Source: Tautonia sp040717455
GTDB lineage: Bacteria; Planctomycetota; Planctomycetia; Isosphaerales; Isosphaeraceae
Reading direction: 5' to 3'
Length of the DNA stretch: 64,000 nt
Assembly: GCF_040717455.1 (NCBI RefSeq)
Contig: NZ_JBFEFH010000018.1
Location: 62,001 to 126,000 of the forward strand
Position 1 is the first letter of the stretch. Each line of letters starts with the position of its first letter. Below the pieces are notes generated by a model, which saw nothing but the letters and a program-made list of their open reading frames with translations, ran no database searches and had not been told where the DNA came from. Shown here one piece after another: positions 58,485 through 64,000 of this stretch. Both the position numbers and the translations under genes were made by a program.

Positions 58485-61091
58485 ATGCCAATCAAAATCC
58501 CCAAGCTGAGCCTCGTCGTCCTGGTCGGCCCCAGCGGATCGGGCAAGAGTTCGTTCGCCCGCAGGCACTTCAGGCCCACGGAAATCCTCTCGTCCGACAC
58601 CTGCCGAGGCATGGTCTCCGATGATGAGAACGACCAGGCGGTCACCAAAGAGGCGTTCGAGGTCCTCCGCTTCATCGCGGGGAAGCGGCTGGCCCTCGGG
58701 AAGCTGACGGTCGTCGACGCGACCAACGTGCAGCCGGAGGCCCGCAAGCCGCTGGTGGAACTGGCACGGCAATACCACTGCCTGCCGGTGGCGATCGTAT
58801 TGGACCTGCCAGAGAAGGTCTGCCAGGAGCGGAACCGGACGCGTCCGGATCGGGACTTCGGCCCGCACGTCATCCGGAACCAGAAGTCGCAACTGCGGCG
58901 TTCGTTTCGTGGGCTCCGCAGGGAGGGCTTCCGCCACGTCTTCGTGCTGGACACGCCCGAGGAGGTCGAGGCCGCCACGATCGAGCGGGTGCCGCTCTGG
59001 AACGACAGGAGCGACGAGCACGGGCCGTTCGACCTGATCGGCGACGTCCACGGCTGCGCCGACGAACTGGAGGCCCTGCTCAACTCGCTGGGATACGAAC
59101 CCTGTGCGGCCATCCCCGGAGGCCCGACTCTGGACAGCGGCCTGGTCTACGCCCACCCCGAGGGTCGCAAGGCGGTCTTCGTCGGCGACCTGGTGGACCG
59201 GGGCCCGCGCGTCCTCGACTCGGTCCGGATCGTCCGCAACATGGTCCGGCATGGGTCGGCGTTTTGCGTGCCCGGCAACCACGACATGAAGCTCGTCCGC
59301 AAGCTGAAGGGCAAGAACGTCCAGATCACCCACGGCCTGGCCGAGACGCTCGCGGAGATCGAGGCCGTGCCGGAGGAGATGCGCGGCCCGCTCCGCGATG
59401 AACTCGCCGACTTCCTCGACGGCCTGGTCAGCCATTACGTCCTCGACGACGGCAACCTCGTCGTCGCCCACGCCGGGATGAAGGAGGAGATGCAGGGGCG
59501 CGGCTCGGGCAAGGTCCGGGACTTCGCCCTCTTCGGCGAGACGACGGGGGAGACCGACGAGTTCGGCCTGCCCGTGCGGTTCGACTGGGCCTCGGAGTAT
59601 CGAGGGCGGGCGATGGTCGTCTACGGGCACACGCCGGTCCCGGAGCCGCAGTGGCTCAACCGCACGGTCAACATCGACACCGGCTGCGTCTTCGGCGGCA
59701 AACTGACCGCCCTGCGCTACCCGGAGAAGGAATTCGTCTCCGTCCCCGCCGCCCGCACCTACTGCGAGCCGGCCCGGCCCTTCCTGCCCGCCGAGGCCCA
59801 GGCCCCGTCGCTCACCGCCCAGCAGGCGCACGACGAGGTGCTCGACGCCGAGGACGTGCTGGGCAAGCGGATCGTGCCGACCCGCCTTCGCGGCAAGGTC
59901 ACGATCCGGGAGGAGAATGCCGCCGCCGCCCTGGAGGTGATGAGCCGGTTCGCCGCCGATCCGAGGTGGCTGATCTACCTGCCGCCTACCATGTCGCCCT
60001 GCGAGACCAGCCGGGCCGAGGGCCTGCTGGAGCACCCCGCCGAGGCGTTCGCCTACTACCGCAGCGAGGGCGTCCCGCAGGTCATCTGCGAGGAGAAGCA
60101 CATGGGGTCCCGGGCGGTCGTGGTTGCCTGCCGCGACGAGGAGGCGGCCCGGGAGCGGTTCGGCGTCACGACCGGCGAACTCGGCGTCGTCACCACCCGG
60201 ACGGGGCGGAGGTTCTTCAACGACGCCGACCTGGAGCGACGGTTCCTGGACCGGGTGCGGGCGGCCCTGACCGCCGCCGACCTCTGGGGCCGTCTCGACA
60301 CGACCTGGGCGCTGCTGGACTGCGAGCTGATGCCCTGGTCGGCCAAGGCCCAGGAACTCCTGCGGGCCCAGTATGCGGCGGTCGGGGCCGCGGGATCGGC
60401 GGCCCTGCCCCGGGCGGTGGCCGTCCTGGATCGGGCCGCCGGGCGGTTGGAGGGCGAGGAGCAAGAGAAGGCCCGCGTCTCCGGATCGTCGTACCGCCGC
60501 CGCGAGCAGGACGTCGGCCGGTTCGTCGCCGCCTATCGCCAGTATTGCTGGCCCGTGGAATCGCTGAGCGGCCTGAAGCTGGCCCCGTTCCACCTGCTGG
60601 CCACCGAGGGGCGGGTCCACACCGACAGGGACCACCTCTGGCACATGGAGACCCTGGCCGAGGCCTGCCGGGCCGACCCGGATTTGCTGCTGGCGACCTC
60701 CTACCGGGTCGTGGACGTGACCGACCCTGCCAGCGAGGCGTCGGGGGTCGCCTGGTGGTCCGAGTTGACCGCCGGGGGGGGCGAGGGGATGGTGGTCAAG
60801 CCGCTGTCGTTCATCCACCGGGGGCGGCGGGGCCTGTCGCAGCCCGCCGTGAAGTGCCGGGGGCGGGAGTACCTGCGGATCATCTACGGCCCGGACTACA
60901 CGGACGAGGCGAACCTGGGCCGGCTGCGGTCCCGGGGACTCGGCCGGAAGCGTTCGCTGGCGATCGGGGAATTCGCCCTCGGGGTCGAGGGGCTGGAGCG
61001 GTTCGTGCGCCATGAGCCGCTGCGCCGGGTCCACGAGTGCGTCTTCGGCGTCCTGGCCCTGGAGAGCGAGCCGGTGGACCCGAGGCTCTGA
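58485..61091 (+). CDS. pnkp: Polynucleotide kinase-phosphatase Pnkp with ligase-like domain
   Basis: The 868-aa enzyme heals and seals broken RNA. The kinase domain has the P-loop GPSGSGKS (residues 15-22). The calcineurin-like phosphatase follows with IGDVHGCADE near 187, GDLVDRG near 227, GNHDM near 264 and YGHTPVPEP near 381. The C-terminal nucleotidyltransferase has CEEKHMGSRAVV with the adenylylation lysine at 538. All three active modules are present and the length is normal. In characterised bacteria Pnkp joins Hen1 in a heterotetramer that repairs ribotoxin-cleaved RNA. The SUKH-like gene lies between the two. Confidence 0.96.
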   Translation: MPIKIPKLSLVVLVGPSGSGKSSFARRHFRPTEILSSDTCRGMVSDDENDQAVTKEAFEVLRFIAGKRLALGKLTVVDATNVQPEARKPLVELARQYHCLPVAIVLDLPEKVCQERNRTRPDRDFGPHVIRNQKSQLRRSFRGLRREGFRHVFVLDTPEEVEAATIERVPLWNDRSDEHGPFDLIGDVHGCADELEALLNSLGYEPCAAIPGGPTLDSGLVYAHPEGRKAVFVGDLVDRGPRVLDSVRIVRNMVRHGSAFCVPGNHDMKLVRKLKGKNVQITHGLAETLAEIEAVPEEMRGPLRDELADFLDGLVSHYVLDDGNLVVAHAGMKEEMQGRGSGKVRDFALFGETTGETDEFGLPVRFDWASEYRGRAMVVYGHTPVPEPQWLNRTVNIDTGCVFGGKLTALRYPEKEFVSVPAARTYCEPARPFLPAEAQAPSLTAQQAHDEVLDAEDVLGKRIVPTRLRGKVTIREENAAAALEVMSRFAADPRWLIYLPPTMSPCETSRAEGLLEHPAEAFAYYRSEGVPQVICEEKHMGSRAVVVACRDEEAARERFGVTTGELGVVTTRTGRRFFNDADLERRFLDRVRAALTAADLWGRLDTTWALLDCELMPWSAKAQELLRAQYAAVGAAGSAALPRAVAVLDRAAGRLEGEEQEKARVSGSSYRRREQDVGRFVAAYRQYCWPVESLSGLKLAPFHLLATEGRVHTDRDHLWHMETLAEACRADPDLLLATSYRVVDVTDPASEASGVAWWSELTAGGGEGMVVKPLSFIHRGRRGLSQPAVKCRGREYLRIIYGPDYTDEANLGRLRSRGLGRKRSLAIGEFALGVEGLERFVRHEPLRRVHECVFGVLALESEPVDPRL

Positions 61092-61110
61092 GCGTGATGG
61101 GAGCGACGCG

Positions 61111-61533
61111 ATGGAGATTGCCTACGCCCTCGAGCCGGGCCTGGCGGCCGAGGAGTTCCTCGACCTGCTGGCCCGCTCCACCCTGGCCGATCGCCGGCCG
61201 ATCGGCGAGCCCGAGACGATCCGGGGCATGCTCCGCAACGCCGACGTCGTCGTCGCCGCCAGGGCGGGCGGGCTGCTCGTCGGGGTCTCGCGGGCGATCA
61301 CCGACTTCAGCTATTGCACCTACCTGTCCGACCTGGCGGTCGATGTCGCCCATCAGCGCCGGGGCATCGGCAGGGAACTGATCCGCCGGACGCATGAGGC
61401 GGCGGGCACGAACACGACGCTGATCCTTCTGGCGGCGCCGCTGGCCCGCTCCTACTACCCACGCATCGGCATGCGATCGCACGACTCCTGCTGGATCATC
61501 CCGCGCATCCCCCCGGATGGGCCTCCCCCGTGA
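61111..61533 (+). CDS. GNAT-family N-acetyltransferase
   Basis: The 140-aa protein starts at the ATG at 61111, 20 bp after pnkp. The acetyl-CoA-binding motif is LAVDVAHQRRGIGRELIRRTHE near residue 80 (V-x-x-x-xQRRGIG). ARSYYPRIGMRSHDSCWII is the usual C-terminal motif. It is a complete single-domain enzyme. The tight spacing suggests it belongs to the RNA repair operon, though no established role links it to RNA repair. The substrate is unknown. Confidence 0.85.
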   Translation: MEIAYALEPGLAAEEFLDLLARSTLADRRPIGEPETIRGMLRNADVVVAARAGGLLVGVSRAITDFSYCTYLSDLAVDVAHQRRGIGRELIRRTHEAAGTNTTLILLAAPLARSYYPRIGMRSHDSCWIIPRIPPDGPPP

Positions 61534-61738
61534 TCGGAGTCGGCCCGGCGGACCGGGCACGGGCCCCGGCCCGCCGGTCGTTGCCCGGGGAGATCCCTCC
61601 GGATATCCTCGGGCACCGGCGGGGCCGGCGCCGTCCCGTCACCGATGCCGGGCCCGATCGCGCCCCCTTGGGGGGCTCTCCATCCCCGGCCCGGTGCCCC
61701 GACCGGCCCCTCAACCGTCATGACGGGAGTCCCCCAAG

Positions 61739-62290
61739 TTGAAGCCGATCACCTTCTCATGCGAGGCGAGGCTTGGCATCCCCCCCGAGGAGATCGCCCG
61801 GCGCATCCTCGACCTCGACCGCTGGCCCGATTTCGAGGGCTACGGGCCGCTGCCGGGGATCAGGGCGGCGGCCTTCGAGGCCACGAACCCCGAGGTGGTC
61901 GGCACCGTGATCCGGGTGACGAACACGGACGGGTCGAGCCACACCGAGGAGGTCGTGGAGTGGGACCCGCCCCGGCGGATCCGGCTCCGCATGGGAGGGT
62001 TCTCGCCGCCGGTGTCCCGCCTGGCCACCGGATTCGACGAGACCTGGCAGTTCGAACGCGCCGGAGAGTCCACCCGGGTCGTCCGGTCGTTCTGCTTGCA
62101 TCCCAAGGCGGCGGCCGCCCGGCCCTTGCTCCGGCTCGTCTCACTCCTGCTCCGGAGGGCCGTCGACCGGCATCTGCGGCACATGCAGGACGACGAATCC
62201 GCCGGCGGGAGGCCGGCGACGCCGCGCGAGGGCGAGCCGAGGCGGCCGGGAGGCCCGGATTCGACCCCCAACACGGAGCACCCCCGATGA
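61739..62290 (+). CDS. SRPBCC-fold (polyketide cyclase/START-like) protein
   Basis: The 183-aa protein starts at TTG 61739 (KPITFSCEARLGIPPEEIA). IARRILDLDRWPDFEGYGP near residue 18 is the characteristic N-terminal helix-loop of the SRPBCC superfamily, and EVVEWDPPRRIRLRM and FDETWQFERAGESTRVVRSF provide the beta-sheet. The C-terminal RRAVDRHLRHMQ is the long helix, followed by a disordered tail. It is a lipid- or small-molecule-binding fold. Its stop overlaps the ATG of a DJ-1/PfpI gene (ATGA). Confidence 0.85.
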   Translation: MKPITFSCEARLGIPPEEIARRILDLDRWPDFEGYGPLPGIRAAAFEATNPEVVGTVIRVTNTDGSSHTEEVVEWDPPRRIRLRMGGFSPPVSRLATGFDETWQFERAGESTRVVRSFCLHPKAAAARPLLRLVSLLLRRAVDRHLRHMQDDESAGGRPATPREGEPRRPGGPDSTPNTEHPR

Positions 62291-62907
62291 CCCGCCGCCG
62301 CGTCGGCATCCTGGTCTTCCCCGAGGTCGAGGTGCTCGACTTCGCCGGCCCCTTCGAGGTCTTCTCCGTCGCCCGGCTCGACGAAGGACGCCGGCGGGAG
62401 GGGCCGTCCCCCTACGAGGTCGTCCTGGTCGCCGAGGCGCCCGGCACGGTCGTCGCCTCGGGGGGGCTGAAGGTCGTGCCCGACCACGGCCTGCGCGACT
62501 GCCCGCCGCTCGACGTGCTCGTGATCCCGGGCGGCTGGGGCGTCCGGGATCAGATCAAGAACGAGCCCCTGATTGACTGGATCGCCGGGCGGGCCGGCCA
62601 GCTCGAGCTCCTGGCGTCCGTCTGCACCGGGTCGATGCTCCTGGGCCGGGCCGGGCTGCTCGACGGCAGGAGGGCGACGACCCACTGGAAGGTCCTGGAC
62701 TGGATGCGGGAGTCGTTCCCGGATGTCACCGTCCTGGGGGATGAGAACGTCGTCGATGAGGGCGAGGTCATCACCTCGGCGGGCATCGCGGCGGGGATCG
62801 ACATGGCGCTCCGGGTCGTCGCCCGGCATCACGGCGAGGCGGCGGCGCGGGCGACCGCCCGGCACATGGAGTATCCCTTCCCCGAGGACAACCGGCGCCG
62901 GGGCTGA
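62287..62907 (+). CDS. DJ-1/PfpI-family protein (isonitrile hydratase-like)
   Basis: The 206-aa protein has the amidotransferase-like fold. GILVFPEVEVLDFAGPFEVF carries the N-terminal Glu/Asp signature, and LDVLVIPGGWG follows. The nucleophile elbow is LASVCTGSMLLG near residue 115, with the reactive Cys. RRATTHWKVLDWM near 133 and the TSAGIAAGIDMAL segment near 165 match isonitrile hydratase and related GATase1 transcription-type proteins, but there is no HTH. It overlaps the SRPBCC gene by four bases. Its exact reaction is unknown. Confidence 0.9.
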   Translation: MTRRRVGILVFPEVEVLDFAGPFEVFSVARLDEGRRREGPSPYEVVLVAEAPGTVVASGGLKVVPDHGLRDCPPLDVLVIPGGWGVRDQIKNEPLIDWIAGRAGQLELLASVCTGSMLLGRAGLLDGRRATTHWKVLDWMRESFPDVTVLGDENVVDEGEVITSAGIAAGIDMALRVVARHHGEAAARATARHMEYPFPEDNRRRG

Positions 62908-62962
62908 CACCTCATGCCCGGACCGGATCGGCACGAGGAGGCCCCGCCCCGTCGGATCCAGC

Positions 62963-64000
62963 TCACCGGTGTTGCGTCGGGTCCGGGCCGACTCGGATGA
63001 TCTTCTTGCCGAAGTTCTCGCCCTTGAGCAGCCCGATCAACTCGCGGGGGGCGTCCTCCAGCCCCTCCGTGATGTCCTCCCGAGACTTGACCCGCCCCTC
63101 GCGGAGCCAGCCGCCCATCTCCGACCGGAACGCGTCGAACTGATCGGCGAAGTCCCAGACGATGAACCCCCGGAAGGTCAGCCGCTTGACCAGGATCGCC
63201 TGCATCGCCAGCGGGACCCGATTCGGGCCCTCGGGCAACTCGGCGGCGTTGTAGTGGGCGATCAGGCCGCAGACCGGCACCCGGGCGAACCGGTTCAGCA
63301 GCGGCAAGACCGCCTCGAACACCGCCCCGCCGACGTTCTCGAAGTAGATGTCGATCCCGCCCGGGCAGGCGGCCTCCAGTCGTCCGGGCAGGTCCGGCCG
63401 GCGATGGTCGAGGCAGACGTCGAAGCCGAGTTCCTCCTCGACGTGGCGGCACTTCCGCTCGCCCCCGGCGATGCCGACGACCCGGCATCCCTTGATCTTG
63501 GCGATCTGCCCCACCACCGAGCCCACCGCGCCGGAGGCCGCCGCCACCACCAGCGTCTCGCCCGGCTTCGGCCGGCCGATGTTCAGCAGGCCGGTGTAGG
63601 CGGTGAAGCCCGGCATCCCCAGCACCCCGAGCGCGTACGAGATGGGGCCGTGCGCGGGGTCGATCGCCCGCACCCCGTCCCCGTCGGAGAGGGCGAACTC
63701 CTGCCACCCGGCGTTCGCGAGCACGAGGTCGCCCCGCCCGTAGTCCGGGAGGTTCGACGCGACGACCTCGCAGACCGTGCCGCCTTCCATGACCGCCCCG
63801 ACCTCGACGGGCGGCGCGTAGGATGGCCCGGCGTTCATCCGGCCTCGCATGTACGGGTCGAGCGACAGGTAGACGGTTCGCAGCAGCATCTGGCCGGGGC
63901 CGGGCTCGGGCACGCCCGATTCGACCAGTCGGAAGTCGTCCGGCGTCGGCTCGCCTTGCGGGCGAGAGGCGAGGAGGACCTGGCGGTTTCGTTCGGCGGT
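62963..64000 (-). CDS. Zinc-independent MDR-family NADP-dependent oxidoreductase (partial, start outside window)
   Basis: The minus-strand frame runs from the stop at 62963 through base 64000 without a start, so the N-terminus lies beyond the window. The C-terminal 345 or so residues show ERNRQVLLASRPQGEPTPDD, the usual beginning of the family, and TVYLSLDPYMRGRM. The nucleotide-binding fold has AASGAVGSVVGQIAKIKGCRVVGIAGG. YFENVGGAVFEAVLPLLN and GENFGKKIIRV near the end are typical of prostaglandin/leukotriene reductase and CurA-like enzymes. It reduces alpha,beta-unsaturated carbonyl compounds with NADPH. It faces the DJ-1/PfpI gene. Confidence 0.94.
   Translation of the reverse strand, partial: TAERNRQVLLASRPQGEPTPDDFRLVESGVPEPGPGQMLLRTVYLSLDPYMRGRMNAGPSYAPPVEVGAVMEGGTVCEVVASNLPDYGRGDLVLANAGWQEFALSDGDGVRAIDPAHGPISYALGVLGMPGFTAYTGLLNIGRPKPGETLVVAAASGAVGSVVGQIAKIKGCRVVGIAGGERKCRHVEEELGFDVCLDHRRPDLPGRLEAACPGGIDIYFENVGGAVFEAVLPLLNRFARVPVCGLIAHYNAAELPEGPNRVPLAMQAILVKRLTFRGFIVWDFADQFDAFRSEMGGWLREGRVKSREDITEGLEDAPRELIGLLKGENFGKKIIRVGPDPTQHR

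Overview
The window is high-G+C DNA (roughly 70%) from a planctomycete, most likely of the Isosphaeraceae type. The pointers are a PSCyt1/DUF1549/DUF1553 cytochrome-like protein with a LamG insert at the left edge, a DUF1559 pseudopilin-like protein, a DUF1080 protein, and two secreted proteins with the planctomycete N-terminal arginine/'LEPR'-type motif. Because of the high G+C, long open frames occur opposite most real genes; genes here were chosen by recognisable protein families and start sites.

Layout. 1-8.3 kb: partial PSCyt1/PSD1 protein, a gene-free stretch with a dispersed short repeat, a large beta-helix/Calx-beta exoprotein, a palindromic intergenic element, and an HSL-type esterase bracketed by three hairpin repeats. 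9-15 kb: membrane pyrophosphatase (hppA), two small membrane proteins, then a methyltransferase and an NAD-dependent reductase resembling polyketide/wax lipid tailoring enzymes. 15-24.6 kb: coiled-coil lipoprotein, hybrid histidine kinase, YjbQ plus a small GGQ release-factor-like protein (overlapping genes), NhaC antiporter with an MscS channel, and a glycosyltransferase. 25-33 kb: sialidase-like protein, a 75-aa unknown, a second and larger MscS channel, two receiver-only response regulators, an M14 peptidase, and tRNA-Arg(ACG).

33.4-37.7 kb is an acquired-looking island: two decayed IS630-type transposase genes in opposite orientation bracket one lower-G+C gene for an NPCBM + G8 domain secreted protein resembling CEMIP/TMEM2-type hyaluronidases. 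38-46 kb: an NtrC-type two-component system (overlapping genes), then a MacB/FtsX-type ABC exporter and a Tat-exported terpene-cyclase-fold protein. 46.3-50.1 kb: a TTGACA promoter with a 7-1-7 palindrome (Fur-like layout) precedes a DUF1559 protein, an IroE/Fes-like esterase and a PepSY membrane protein, together suggesting an iron/siderophore unit.

50.7-64 kb: Ski2-like helicase, cupin, HExxH protein, a truncated tag (3-methyladenine glycosylase I) remnant, DUF1080 protein, and then the most notable locus: the bacterial RNA repair pair hen1 and pnkp, separated by a lower-G+C gene with a SUKH (SMI1/KNR4)-like domain, a family often used as immunity proteins against nuclease toxins. A GNAT protein follows closely. 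The window ends with an SRPBCC protein, a DJ-1/PfpI protein and a partial MDR-family oxidoreductase. The RNA repair cassette with the embedded immunity-like gene is the best candidate for a little-described system.
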